Shown: piece by piece, positions 51,265-61,063 of the stretch
Layout: every line of letters starts with the position of its first letter
Numbering within the stretch: position 1 is the first letter of the stretch
Assembly: GCF_034427455.1 (NCBI RefSeq)
Contig: NZ_JAXQNN010000001.1
Span: forward strand, 62,001-126,000
Source of the DNA: Jeotgalibacillus haloalkalitolerans
Lineage (GTDB): Bacteria > Bacillota > Bacilli > Bacillales > Jeotgalibacillaceae
Direction of reading: 5' to 3'
Length of the DNA: 64,000 nucleotides
The notes under the pieces: model-generated
What the model was told of the DNA's origin: nothing
Seen by the model: only the letters and a program-made list of their open reading frames with translations
Database searches by the model: none
Position numbers and translations under genes: made by a program

Positions 51265-52617
51265 TTGGAAACAATCATTTATAACGGTCGGGACATACCG
51301 GTCTTATATGACGTAGATTGTGTTGTAGTTGGAGGAGGTACAGGTGGTGCGGCGGCAGCTATATCAGCACTGGAAGAGACCTTATCAGTACTGGTAATTG
51401 AAAAAAATATATCACTTGGCGGTACTCAGACGAATTCATTAGTTTCTCCAATGATGCCTACCTACGTGGAAACACAACGTATTAACAGAATGATTATTGA
51501 AAGACTCCATGCTGAAAATATTCGTACAAGCGATGGTACAACTACCTGCAGCTGGTTCAATGTTGAATCCCTCAGTTACGTACTTGAACAGTTAATCACA
51601 GAACGTGGAGGAGATATTCTTTACGATTCGAGATTTATCGATTGTATAAAAAATGATCAACAGATCAATTACATTATCGTAAGTACCTGCAGCGGTCTTG
51701 TTGCGATTAAAGGAAAAACCTTTATCGACAGTACTGCAGATGCATCGCTATCACAGGCAGCAGGAATACCGGTAACGTCGGGTGATGCAAAAGGGCAGAA
51801 TCAGCAGATTTCCTTCCGTTTTGAAATGGGTGGGATCAATATTGATCAGATTCGGGAATTTGTCCTTTCTAAAGGAGAGACGTTCTGCAAAATTGATGAC
51901 CCTGATTTTTTTGAAATTGCGATGGTTCCCGGCAAGGGGCATGTCTTAGAGCCGTTATTCCGCAAAGGAGTCGAAAATGGGGATCTTCTTGAAGAGGATA
52001 TGAGATATTTTCAGGCATTTACACAGCCTGGCAAACCAACTGTAATGTCCTTTAATTGCCCTCATGTACCGGGCATTTACCAAACAACAGATCCGATACT
52101 GCGTTCAAAAGCAGTGACCAGGGGAAGAGAAATGATTCAAAGGCTGTCCAAGTTTCTGCCCGCCTATCTTCCCGGATTTGAACAATCATTTCTGCTGCGT
52201 GAAGCGACTCAGCTGGGAATCAGGGAATCATGGAGAATTACTGGTAAGTATGTGCTGACAGAGCATGACTATATTAAACGGGCACGATTTGATGACGGGA
52301 TTGCCCGTGGTGACTGGTATATAGATGTGCATAGTGTGGCAAAAGAGGATATTGAACATGCAAAGCTTTCAAAGGGTGAATACTATGAAATTCCTTACCG
52401 GTCTCTTGTAGCTGACGAGGCTGAAAATCTGATCGTAGTCGGCAGACATATATCAAGTACATTTTTAATGCAGGCTTCTCTCAGAATTCAGCCGACTGTC
52501 AGAGATCTGGGCCAGGTGGCAGGAATGGCATGTGCATATTCTGTCAGAATGAACACCGCTCTGAATCAGATGGATGGTGCGGTACTTAAACAACAGCTTC
52601 AGCTTGTGGAGGAATGA
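51265..52617 (+). CDS. FAD-dependent oxidoreductase
   Basis: A 450-residue flavoprotein read from TTG with GAGGAGG upstream. VDCVVVGGGTGGAAAAISAL binds the FAD ADP moiety, LVIEKNISLGGTQTNSLVSP follows as in the FAD_oxidored family, and YEIPYRSLVADEAENLIVVG plus QASLRIQPTVRDLGQVAGMA are its C-terminal signatures. There is no signal peptide, so it works in the cytosol. It lies between the transporter and the alpha-mannosidase, and its stop overlaps the next start (ATGA). A sugar or glycoside oxidation is plausible, but unproven. Confidence 0.8.
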   Translation: METIIYNGRDIPVLYDVDCVVVGGGTGGAAAAISALEETLSVLVIEKNISLGGTQTNSLVSPMMPTYVETQRINRMIIERLHAENIRTSDGTTTCSWFNVESLSYVLEQLITERGGDILYDSRFIDCIKNDQQINYIIVSTCSGLVAIKGKTFIDSTADASLSQAAGIPVTSGDAKGQNQQISFRFEMGGINIDQIREFVLSKGETFCKIDDPDFFEIAMVPGKGHVLEPLFRKGVENGDLLEEDMRYFQAFTQPGKPTVMSFNCPHVPGIYQTTDPILRSKAVTRGREMIQRLSKFLPAYLPGFEQSFLLREATQLGIRESWRITGKYVLTEHDYIKRARFDDGIARGDWYIDVHSVAKEDIEHAKLSKGEYYEIPYRSLVADEAENLIVVGRHISSTFLMQASLRIQPTVRDLGQVAGMACAYSVRMNTALNQMDGAVLKQQLQLVEE

Positions 52618-52619
52618 GA

Positions 52620-55175
52620 ATGGAACAGATTAAAGAAGTGCATATTCTGAATCATACACACTGGGATCGGGAGTGGTATGAGTCATTTGAACAGTTTCGT
52701 TACAAACTCAGAAACGGTCTGCGCTATGTTCAGGAATTAATATCTGCAGGTGAGATCGAAAACTTTTTCCTCGATGGACAGACAATTGTGCTGGATGACT
52801 ATCGGGAAGTTGTGAGTGAAAAAGAATATGAACGCTTTCTTTCCCTGATCAAAGACCAAAAGATTGAAGTGGGACCGTGGTATTTGCTTGCAGATGAATT
52901 TCTGGTCTCAGGAGAGGCGATGCTGAAAAACCTTGAAATTGGTATTAAGACTTCAAAAGCTCTTGGATCAGCAGCCAGTATCGGCTATCTGCCGGATACG
53001 TTTGGACATATCAGTCAAATGCCGCAAATACTGAAGGGTTACGATATTCAGCATGCGCTGATCTTTCGGGGAGCAGTATCTGACAGTTACGAAAATACCT
53101 GGGTTGGTGCAGATAACAGCAAAGTTTTCACCTTTGTTTTGCCGTTATTTGAAGGTTATTATCAGACCTTTTTAAAACATAAAGATTTCATGGAGAAAAC
53201 AGAAACCTATCTGTCAGATAAAGCTCCTTATCTCAGACATAATAAAGCTTTGATCATGAATGGCGCAGACCATACTTTTGTGAGTCGTGATCTTAAAGAT
53301 AGAATCATGGAGATGCAAAGGCAGTATCCACATATTCGATTTACACAATCGCTTATGTCTCAGTATCTGGATGCATTTAAAGAAAAAGATACTGGGAATG
53401 TGATTAAAGGAGAGCAGAGAGATCCGTCCAAAATATTTATCCTGCCTGGTGTATACTCAACACGATCTTATTTAAAGGTTCAAAATCAAATGTGTGAAGA
53501 TCAGGCGATCGGTATGATGGAGGCTTTAAATGTCTGGAATAATGGTGAGAGTGATTCAGCTGAATTTATGGATTACGTATGGAAGCTGATTCTCCAAAAC
53601 CAGCCTCATGACAGTATTTGCGGATGCAGCGTTGACGAAGTCCATGATGAGATGGAAACCAGAACACAAAAAGTACTGAGTGCGATCGGTCAATTTACAC
53701 ACGATCACCTTAACGATGAGTATCCATTTGAATTTATAGATTCCACTGTTGAAAATCCTTACTTATATCTTGTAAATAACACGCCGGTATCAGAGATGTA
53801 TACGGTGAATGCAAGTATCCGTATTCCGGTGCCGATGGATCTGGGCAGTATCAGGTTGTCACATGACGACAAAGACATTCCGTTCGATGTGATAAGACGG
53901 GAACAGCGCGAAGAATTCCTGCATCACATTCTGGCGGAGCCTCACTATGCTGAATATGTAATCTATGATGTCACATTTAATCTTCATTTTGATGGGGTAG
54001 AAGTAAAGAGAGTCCGGATAGAGCGTGAAGCTAAGAAAACATATGCTTTGGAAATGAAAGAAGCAGATCATATTGAAAATGAATTTTATCAGATTCGGTG
54101 GGGCTCTCAGGGGTTATCTATTAAAGATATCGAAACAGGTGTCAACTATAAAAATCAGCATCATTTCCTATCTTCTCTTGATGCAGGTGATTCATATAAT
54201 TATTCTCCACCGGTTAATGATCACCTGAGTACAGGCAGACTCATGCAGGTAAGTAAGATCAAAAAAGGTAAGACCTTCGAATCTGCAATTCTGCATTATG
54301 AACTTGAACAGCCGGCTTCACTGAATGAGGATCGTACGGGTCCAGCTCATGAAACAGTTACATCTCATATTGAAACGACAGTTACATTAAATAGAGGGAA
54401 AAGGTTAATTCAGTTCAAAACAAAAGTGGTGAATACTGCAAAAGATCAAAAGCTTCGGGTTGGATTTGGTACTGGCACTGATGTGCATGTCAGCTATGGA
54501 GATACAGCATTCGACCTGCTGGAAAGAGAAACGCTGAGAATAAAAGAATATGATATGCCGAAAAATAAAGAGGCGGTAATGAATCAATATCCGACGTATT
54601 CTACGGTTATTGCGGGTGATCATCAGCTTGTTCATAGAGGGCTCCAGGAATTTGAAGTTGAGCGCCATGAACAGTCTGATATGGTTTTCCTGACAATGAT
54701 CAGAAGTGTTGGATGGTTATCAAGAAGGGACTTGAGAACCCGTGGAAATGGTGCAGGACCGGGCTTCGAAACGCCGGGAGCACAATGTATAGGTACTTAT
54801 GAATTCGAGTATGGTCTTATACTGGGGCAAAACAACATGTCACTTAATCACGCAAAAGTGATGAGGCAGCCGGTGTTAACACAGCAATCATATATATTTA
54901 AAAAAGAGAGAAATTTATTTAAGCAGTCCTCACAAGTGATCGTATTCTCTTCGTTCCGTCAAAAAGATGAGAATTCATTTGATATAAGAATGTTCAATCC
55001 TTCTTCAGAGGAAGCTGTTACAACCTTACACTTTGGCTTTGATCCTGAAGAAGTCACAAAAGTAAATTTTAATGGGGAATCGATTATTCATTATCCGGCA
55101 AAGCGTGAAGTGAGTGTTTCTTTTCAACCAAAAGAAATTGTCACGCTACGTGTTAAAAGAACATTTGATTATTGA
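52620..55175 (+). CDS. Cytoplasmic GH38 alpha-mannosidase
   Basis: An 851-residue GH38 enzyme. The zinc-binding NHTHWDREWYESFEQFR (about residues 11-27) and the nucleophile Asp in IGYLPDTFGHISQMPQIL (about 125) are clear, as is NQPHDSICGCSVDEVHDEM near residue 340. A large beta-sandwich half ends IVTLRVKRTFDY. No signal peptide, so it trims imported oligosaccharide inside the cell. The start at 52620 is favoured by GGAGG spacing; ATG at 52614 overlaps the upstream stop. It removes alpha-linked mannose (or a mannosyl-like residue). Confidence 0.9.
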   Translation: MEQIKEVHILNHTHWDREWYESFEQFRYKLRNGLRYVQELISAGEIENFFLDGQTIVLDDYREVVSEKEYERFLSLIKDQKIEVGPWYLLADEFLVSGEAMLKNLEIGIKTSKALGSAASIGYLPDTFGHISQMPQILKGYDIQHALIFRGAVSDSYENTWVGADNSKVFTFVLPLFEGYYQTFLKHKDFMEKTETYLSDKAPYLRHNKALIMNGADHTFVSRDLKDRIMEMQRQYPHIRFTQSLMSQYLDAFKEKDTGNVIKGEQRDPSKIFILPGVYSTRSYLKVQNQMCEDQAIGMMEALNVWNNGESDSAEFMDYVWKLILQNQPHDSICGCSVDEVHDEMETRTQKVLSAIGQFTHDHLNDEYPFEFIDSTVENPYLYLVNNTPVSEMYTVNASIRIPVPMDLGSIRLSHDDKDIPFDVIRREQREEFLHHILAEPHYAEYVIYDVTFNLHFDGVEVKRVRIEREAKKTYALEMKEADHIENEFYQIRWGSQGLSIKDIETGVNYKNQHHFLSSLDAGDSYNYSPPVNDHLSTGRLMQVSKIKKGKTFESAILHYELEQPASLNEDRTGPAHETVTSHIETTVTLNRGKRLIQFKTKVVNTAKDQKLRVGFGTGTDVHVSYGDTAFDLLERETLRIKEYDMPKNKEAVMNQYPTYSTVIAGDHQLVHRGLQEFEVERHEQSDMVFLTMIRSVGWLSRRDLRTRGNGAGPGFETPGAQCIGTYEFEYGLILGQNNMSLNHAKVMRQPVLTQQSYIFKKERNLFKQSSQVIVFSSFRQKDENSFDIRMFNPSSEEAVTTLHFGFDPEEVTKVNFNGESIIHYPAKREVSVSFQPKEIVTLRVKRTFDY

Positions 55176-55214
55176 GGACTTTGACCCTAACCATAGGAAT
55201 GAAGGTGATTGCAG

Positions 55215-56891
55215 ATGAGAAAATATATTGCATTTGATATTGGTGGTACGTTGATTAAATATGGCGTGCTTGCTGAAGATGGCACCCTGCTGGAGAAGTA
55301 CGAAACACCCACAGAAGCTGAGCAGGGTGGAAAAATGATTTTAGAAAAAGTAAAAGCGTTTGGTCAGGAATTATTGCAAAGACATACGATTGCAGGGGTT
55401 TGTATCAGCACTGCAGGACAGGTAGATTCCAGGCAGGGAAAGATCATGTACGCTTCTCCGCTTATCCCGGAGTACACGGGTGTAGCGGTCAAGCAGGAAC
55501 TCGAATCTCACTTTAATCTGCCAGTTGAAGTTGAAAATGATGTGAATTGTGCGGGTCTTGCAGAATCCTGGATTGGTACAGGAAAAGAAGCGAAAAGTTT
55601 GTTCTGTCTGACGATCGGAACAGGGATTGGCGGGAGTTATATTCTCGATAATAAGCTGCATGCAGGACACAGCTTCAGTGGAGGAGAAATCGGCTATATT
55701 CCAATAGAAGGTAAGCAGTTTGAAGAGCTTGCTTCTACAAGAACACTCATCGATAACGTAGCAAAACGCAAAGATATTCAGGCAGACGAAATTGATGGGA
55801 AAAAGATTTTTGAAATGGCACGTAATGGGGATGCGGTATGCGCAGAGGAAATTGACCGCCTTGCATATTACCTGTCAAAAGGCATTGCAACGATTGCTTA
55901 CATGATGAATCCGGAGATGATTATCATCGGTGGAGGGATTACAGCACAAAAAGATTATCTTTATCCGCTGATCATGAAGCATCTTGAAAGTGACCTGATC
56001 CCGGCTATTTTAAGCAAAACAGAAATTAAAATTGCTCAAAATCTTAATAATGCAGGAATGATTGGCGCGCTGCGCAACTTCTTATTGCAGGAATCGATGC
56101 AGCCGCTAAAAAGCATCGTAACCATGATTGAATCCAATCACCACAAGCTCACAAAAAGAGAACAGCTGATTGCAAAGTATATCATGATGAATCTGGAGTC
56201 GGTTCCGAATAAAACGATCTCTGAATTATCCGGGCAGATTAACGTTTCAGAGGCAACGATTACACGATTCTGTCAAAAGCTGGAGTTTGGTTCCTACAAT
56301 AAATTACGCCTGCTTGCAAAAGAGGCCTCTGTCAGCACAAGAATCTATGAACATGCTGAAACATCAAGTATTTCAGAAGTAAGAGAAGCTTATATGGCGA
56401 TGATGAACAAGTTCAACTCACTACATCAGACTGAAGATCTTCAAAAGATGAAACAGTTGATGAAGAATGCAGATCAGGTTTTTCTCTATGGTGGAAACGA
56501 GATGTCCTTCGTTGCAGACCAGTTAAAGTATAAATTGTTAAAGCTCGGTATAAAGGCTGATTCCTTCTCTACACCTTATCAAATGGAGATGTCCACTTAC
56601 GCCTGCACGCCGGAAACAGTCATGCTCGGTTTTAGTGCGAATGGATTCGACCGTGAAATTATTCAGATATTAGAAAGTGGAAATCAGTCAGGGTGTCTGA
56701 CAATTGGTGTCACCAGCCAGCAGGATTCTCCGATGGCGAGCGTTTCCGACCTCCAGTTAATGATCCCGACAACTGAAGAAATAGACGGTGTCAGCAGTTC
56801 GATTGGAGAAGTATCTATGTACTTTCTTGTTGATATCATACTGAAGGAACTTCAGGATAGAAAACCAAAAACAAAAAAAGTAATTGTCTGA
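55215..56891 (+). CDS. ROK kinase-RpiR regulator fusion
   Basis: A 558-residue two-part protein. Residues 1-290 are a ROK sugar kinase: KYIAFDIGGTLIKYGVLAED (ATP/phosphate loop), VEVENDVNCAGLAE (catalytic Asp) and LTIGTGIGGSYILDN. It lacks the Cys-rich zinc motif of many ROK proteins. Residues about 300-375 are an RpiR helix-turn-helix (LTKREQLIAKYIMMNLESVP, VSEATITRFCQKLEFGSYNK), and 395-550 a SIS domain (VFLYGGNEMSFVADQLKYKL). One polypeptide could phosphorylate a sugar and sense a sugar phosphate to control the operon. GAAGGTG precedes the ATG. Confidence 0.88.
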   Translation: MRKYIAFDIGGTLIKYGVLAEDGTLLEKYETPTEAEQGGKMILEKVKAFGQELLQRHTIAGVCISTAGQVDSRQGKIMYASPLIPEYTGVAVKQELESHFNLPVEVENDVNCAGLAESWIGTGKEAKSLFCLTIGTGIGGSYILDNKLHAGHSFSGGEIGYIPIEGKQFEELASTRTLIDNVAKRKDIQADEIDGKKIFEMARNGDAVCAEEIDRLAYYLSKGIATIAYMMNPEMIIIGGGITAQKDYLYPLIMKHLESDLIPAILSKTEIKIAQNLNNAGMIGALRNFLLQESMQPLKSIVTMIESNHHKLTKREQLIAKYIMMNLESVPNKTISELSGQINVSEATITRFCQKLEFGSYNKLRLLAKEASVSTRIYEHAETSSISEVREAYMAMMNKFNSLHQTEDLQKMKQLMKNADQVFLYGGNEMSFVADQLKYKLLKLGIKADSFSTPYQMEMSTYACTPETVMLGFSANGFDREIIQILESGNQSGCLTIGVTSQQDSPMASVSDLQLMIPTTEEIDGVSSSIGEVSMYFLVDIILKELQDRKPKTKKVIV

Positions 56892-56909
56892 TCAGTGAGG
56901 TGATCACGC

Positions 56910-57887
56910 GTGCAAATACCTGGTTTCTCATTTGAAGAATTAAGATCTTATCAGCCGTTATTGACGAAAGAAGATGATTTTGATCGCTTTTGGCGTGAAA
57001 GAGTCAAGGAAAATGAACAATATCGGCTGAATGTAACGACTAAAGAAAGAAGCTATCCGGTTGAAGGCATTAAAGTCTATGACGTGTATTTTGACGGTTT
57101 TCGTAATTCAAGAATACATGCAGCTTATGTTTGCCCTGAAAATGTAAAAAATGACGCACCGGTCGCATTGATCTTTCATGGGTATAACTGGAATACTCTT
57201 CAGCCTAACTATGCTTTTAAATATGCTGTTCAGGGTATTCCGGCTTTAATGGTGGAAGTCAGAGGGCAGAATCATTTGTCGCCGGATATGAATCATTATG
57301 AACACGGACATGCGGCCGGGTGGATGTCTATGGGGTTATCTGAACCTGATCACTACTACTACAGCTTTGTATACATGGATTGCTTCAGGAGCGCAGATGT
57401 TGCAGTTCAGTTAAGCGGAGGAAAAAAAGTATTCGTTGAGGGAGGAAGCCAGGGGGGCGGACTGGCAATTGCGACTGCCGCACTCAGGGACGATATTTTA
57501 TTTGCTCTATGTGATATTCCGTTTCTGACTCAGTTTGAACATTCTGTCAGAGCAGCTACGGAAGGTCCTTACACTGAACTGGCTCACTATTTCAAAGTGC
57601 ATGATCCCGCTTATGAATCAGGAAAAAGTGTCTACAGTACTTTAAGCTATGTGGATTGTCTTAATCTTGCAGAAAAAGTTACTTGTCCTGTATTCATGTC
57701 TATCGGTCTCGAGGACCCGGTATGTCCTCCACAAAGCGGCTTCGCTTTGTTTAATTACTTAGGTGGGCGAAAAGAAATCAGAACATATCCGCATTACGGG
57801 CATGAAGTGCCGGCAGTTCATGAGGAAGAAAAGTTAGCATTTGTAGCTGCAATGATAGAGCAGAACCGTATCAAAGAAAAATTTTGA
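56910..57887 (+). CDS. Acetyl xylan esterase/cephalosporin-C deacetylase-like (CE7)
   Basis: A 325-residue alpha/beta hydrolase read from GTG with GAGGTGATC upstream. The nucleophile lies in EGGSQGGGLAIATAAL, the RGQNHLSPDMNHYEHG oxyanion-region motif is CE7-typical, GLEDPVCPPQSGFALFNYL holds the Asp and YPHYGHEVP the His. It removes acetyl groups from oligosaccharides. With no signal peptide it should act on imported acetylated glycans. Starts 19 nt after the ROK-RpiR gene. Confidence 0.87.
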   Translation: MQIPGFSFEELRSYQPLLTKEDDFDRFWRERVKENEQYRLNVTTKERSYPVEGIKVYDVYFDGFRNSRIHAAYVCPENVKNDAPVALIFHGYNWNTLQPNYAFKYAVQGIPALMVEVRGQNHLSPDMNHYEHGHAAGWMSMGLSEPDHYYYSFVYMDCFRSADVAVQLSGGKKVFVEGGSQGGGLAIATAALRDDILFALCDIPFLTQFEHSVRAATEGPYTELAHYFKVHDPAYESGKSVYSTLSYVDCLNLAEKVTCPVFMSIGLEDPVCPPQSGFALFNYLGGRKEIRTYPHYGHEVPAVHEEEKLAFVAAMIEQNRIKEKF

Positions 57888-57906
57888 TTAAAGAGAGGGA
57901 CCTTAC

Positions 57907-59433
57907 ATGAAAATCGTTTACCTCCCAATAGATGAACGTCCATGTAATCTTACATATATTGAGATGATTGCGGGATCATCCCGGGATATAGAATTAACAA
58001 CCCCTGAATATAGCCTTTTAGGAAATAAGCGAATTCCTGCTGATACAGAAGAGCTTTGGAAGTGGCTGACAGCCGAAGTCCATCAGGCGGATGCACTATT
58101 ATTGAGTGTGGATTTATTAATCTATGGCGGTCTCCTTCCATCGCGCCTTCATTATTTAAAACAGGAAGACGCAGAGACGTGGCTTGAGCGTTTTCGGTCA
58201 TTACGCAGAGACTTTCCTCAATTAAAGATTTATGCATCTAATCTGATCATGCGTACGCCTAAATACAGCTCCAGCGATGAAGAGCCTGAATACTATGAAG
58301 ACTGGGGAAGAGAGCTTTTTCTGCGGGCATATTTAATAGACAAGAAAAGCCGTGAAACACTTACTGCATCTGAAGAGAAGCAATTAGAGGAAATTATTTT
58401 AAAGCTTCCTGCAGCATACATTGAGGATTATGAACAGAGACGTGCATTTAATTCAAATATAAATGTACAGATACTGGACCTTGTACGTGAGGGTGTATTT
58501 GATTTTCTGGCTGTTCCACAGGATGACAGTGCAGAGTACGGTTATACCGCTATGGATCAGAAAGCAGTTGTCAGCAGAAGAGAACAGCTTCGCCTTTATT
58601 ATCAGGTCCAGATGTATCCGGGAGCCGATGAAGTAGGAGCGACGCTGCTTGCACGGGCGTATAACCACTTTCACAATCAATCCCCCAAAATCTATCCTAT
58701 TTGGAGCAGTACACTCGGACCGCAATTGATCCCGATGTATGAGGATCGTCCATTTGCTGAGAGTCTGAAAGCGCATGTGATGGCTGCCGGATGTCAGCTT
58801 ACCGCGAATGCTGATGAAGCGGACCTGATTTTAGCATATAACACTCCCGGGAAAATCATGCAGGAATCGTGGGAGCAGGATAAAAGAGATATTACTTATA
58901 CGAGCTTCAGAAATATGCTCACTTTTACTGATCAGATTAAATATAACATTCAAAACGGAAAAAAGGTCATACTCGCGGATGCTGCATATGCAAATGGTGG
59001 TGACCGGGAATTAATTACACTGCTGGATGAGGAAAAAGTGCTTGACCAGCTTTTATCATACAAAGGCTGGAATACAAATTGTAATACTTTAGGGACTACA
59101 ATCTGTCAGGGAGCTATTGGCCTTCATGCTGTATCCGGAGTTTTGAAGGAAAATCTGATTTATCATTTACTGGACGATTATTTCTATCAGGCGGAAGTAC
59201 GAATGGAAATGACGGCAGATTATCTTCCTGAAAACGGGTTAACATATTTTGAATTAAAGGATCTGGCAGAACTGGTGAATGCGGAACGGGATCAACGCCT
59301 GACGAAGAGATTCCACAGCATGTTACATAATAGCTTCAAAGATGTTGAATTAATTGAATTAAAAAGCTTCAGCCCGTGGAATCGGATGTTTGAATGCGGA
59401 TTATCTATTAATGTGAGGTGTGAAAATGCTTGA
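57907..59433 (+). CDS. DUF4127 family protein
   Basis: A 508-residue soluble protein with the DUF4127 N-terminus [20 protein letters not shown], the internal [20 protein letters not shown] and the [20 protein letters not shown] motif. [20 protein letters not shown]-like sequence ([18 protein letters not shown]) marks the C-terminal half. No activity has been assigned to this family, but Asp/Asn/Gly-rich motifs and its place between deacetylase and NanE suggest a carbohydrate-active role. GAGAGGGA precedes the ATG. Confidence 0.85.
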   Translation: MKIVYLPIDERPCNLTYIEMIAGSSRDIELTTPEYSLLGNKRIPADTEELWKWLTAEVHQADALLLSVDLLIYGGLLPSRLHYLKQEDAETWLERFRSLRRDFPQLKIYASNLIMRTPKYSSSDEEPEYYEDWGRELFLRAYLIDKKSRETLTASEEKQLEEIILKLPAAYIEDYEQRRAFNSNINVQILDLVREGVFDFLAVPQDDSAEYGYTAMDQKAVVSRREQLRLYYQVQMYPGADEVGATLLARAYNHFHNQSPKIYPIWSSTLGPQLIPMYEDRPFAESLKAHVMAAGCQLTANADEADLILAYNTPGKIMQESWEQDKRDITYTSFRNMLTFTDQIKYNIQNGKKVILADAAYANGGDRELITLLDEEKVLDQLLSYKGWNTNCNTLGTTICQGAIGLHAVSGVLKENLIYHLLDDYFYQAEVRMEMTADYLPENGLTYFELKDLAELVNAERDQRLTKRFHSMLHNSFKDVELIELKSFSPWNRMFECGLSINVRCENA

Positions 59434-60109
59434 AATCATAAAAAAAGGTCTGGTTGTATCATGTCAGGCACTGGAAGATGAACCTTTGTATGGTTCAGAT
59501 ACGATGAAAAAAATGGCAGAAGCAGCGAGAAGAGGCGGTGCAGTTGCAATCCGTGCAAACGGAGTTGAAGATATTAAAGCGATAAAGGCACAAGTGAATC
59601 TTCCGATTATCGGTATTATTAAAGCGGTTTATCCTGACTCAGATGTCTATATTACTCCTACTTTAAAGGAAGTGGAGGCGCTGATAGAAGCTGGGGTAGA
59701 CCTGATCGCAACAGATGCGACGATGAGGGTGAGACCGAATCATCAGTCATTAGAGAATTTTATAAAAGAGGTAAAATCCCGTTTTCCAGAGCAACAATGG
59801 ATGGCAGATTGTGCAACGCTGGAAGAGTGCATACATGCAGAAGAGCTGGGGTTTGATTGTGTTGGAACAACGCTTCACGGATACACAAAAAATACCGCGG
59901 GGAAAAAGCTGTACCATGATGATTTTCAGTTTTTAAAAGAAGTGGTTAATGCTGTGAACATTCCGGTCATTGCAGAAGGTAATATTATAACACCTGAAAT
60001 GTCTATGCAAGCGCTTAATTGCGGAGCACATTCTGTTGTGGTGGGTGGAGCGATTACAAGGCCGCAGCAAATTACAGAAAGATTTGTGGCTGAACTTAAA
60101 AAAATATGA
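59426..60109 (+). CDS. nanE: N-acetylmannosamine-6-phosphate 2-epimerase
   Basis: A 227-residue TIM-barrel Nan[68 protein letters not shown] and [20 protein letters not shown] with [11 protein letters not shown] are all family motifs; K of IGIIK and the E of AEG are catalytic. It converts ManNAc-6-P to GlcNAc-6-P. It overlaps the preceding gene by 8 nt; the ATG is chosen by GAGGTG. No NanA lyase is in the window. Confidence 0.93.
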   Translation: MLEIIKKGLVVSCQALEDEPLYGSDTMKKMAEAARRGGAVAIRANGVEDIKAIKAQVNLPIIGIIKAVYPDSDVYITPTLKEVEALIEAGVDLIATDATMRVRPNHQSLENFIKEVKSRFPEQQWMADCATLEECIHAEELGFDCVGTTLHGYTKNTAGKKLYHDDFQFLKEVVNAVNIPVIAEGNIITPEMSMQALNCGAHSVVVGGAITRPQQITERFVAELKKI

Positions 60110-60148
60110 TGGATAGAAATAAACATCTAGTGGATTGGGGGAGCTTTC

Positions 60149-61063
60149 ATGTTCGGTGGAATTGAAGCAGGTGGAACTAAGTTTGTATGTGCTGTTGGAG
60201 ATGAAAAAGGAACTGTTATGAAGCGGATACAGCTGCCAACTGCGGACCCTGTGGAAACTATGCCGCAGGTCATCGCATTCTTTCGGCAGTATCCTATAAA
60301 GGCACTCGGAGTCGGTTCATTTGGTCCGATCGATTTGAATTTTGAAAGCCCTTTATTCGGTCATATTACTTCAACGCCAAAGACCGCCTGGAGAAATTAT
60401 CCGCTTGTTAAAGTGTTACAAGATGAACTCCGGGTTCCGGTAAGGTTCACTACAGACGTGAATGCAGCAGCGCTTGGTGAGGCTGTATCCGGAGCAGCAA
60501 AAGGGATCGACAGCTGCTTATATATTACAGTTGGTACCGGTATTGGTGCAGGTGCAGTAGTAAGTGGAAAATTGCTTCAGGGTCTCTCTCATCCTGAGAT
60601 GGGTCACATTTTGTTGCGGCGTCATTCACAGGATGGCTTTAAAGGTATATGTCCATATCATCATGACTGTCTTGAAGGAATGGCATCCGGACCGGCAATT
60701 GAAGCTCGCTGGGGCGAAAAAGCTGAAGAACTGAAAGAAAAGGCAGAGGTCTGGGAACTGGAAGGTTATTATCTCGCTCAGGCATTGATGCAGTATATCT
60801 TAATTCTCTCGCCGAAGAAAATTATTCTTGGTGGCGGCGTAATGAATCAGAAACAATTGTTTTCTTCTGTCTATATACACTTGAAAGAGCTTTTGAATGA
60901 TTATATCTCTTTGCCGAACCTCTCTGAATATATTGTAAGTCCTGCGCTGGGAGATCATGCGGGTATAACAGGTGCGTTGATACTTGCAAGAGATACTTAC
61001 CCTCAAAAAGAATTAACTACGGGAAAGGGTTCTGCTGATGACGGAATATCCGATGTTTTTTGA
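60149..61063 (+). CDS. ROK-family fructokinase/mannokinase with zinc site
   Basis: A 304-residue kinase. MFGGIEAGGTKFVCAVGDEK is the ATP loop, VRFTTDVNAAALGEAVSGAA has the catalytic Asp, TVGTGIGAGAVVSGK follows, and HPEMGHILLRRHSQDGF plus ICPYHHDCLEGMASGPAIEA hold the zinc ligands, as in ScrK/GmuE. In this locus it may phosphorylate mannose freed by the alpha-mannosidase, giving mannose-6-phosphate for ManA. TTGGGGGAG precedes the ATG. It overlaps manA by 26 nt. Confidence 0.87.
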   Translation: MFGGIEAGGTKFVCAVGDEKGTVMKRIQLPTADPVETMPQVIAFFRQYPIKALGVGSFGPIDLNFESPLFGHITSTPKTAWRNYPLVKVLQDELRVPVRFTTDVNAAALGEAVSGAAKGIDSCLYITVGTGIGAGAVVSGKLLQGLSHPEMGHILLRRHSQDGFKGICPYHHDCLEGMASGPAIEARWGEKAEELKEKAEVWELEGYYLAQALMQYILILSPKKIILGGGVMNQKQLFSSVYIHLKELLNDYISLPNLSEYIVSPALGDHAGITGALILARDTYPQKELTTGKGSADDGISDVF

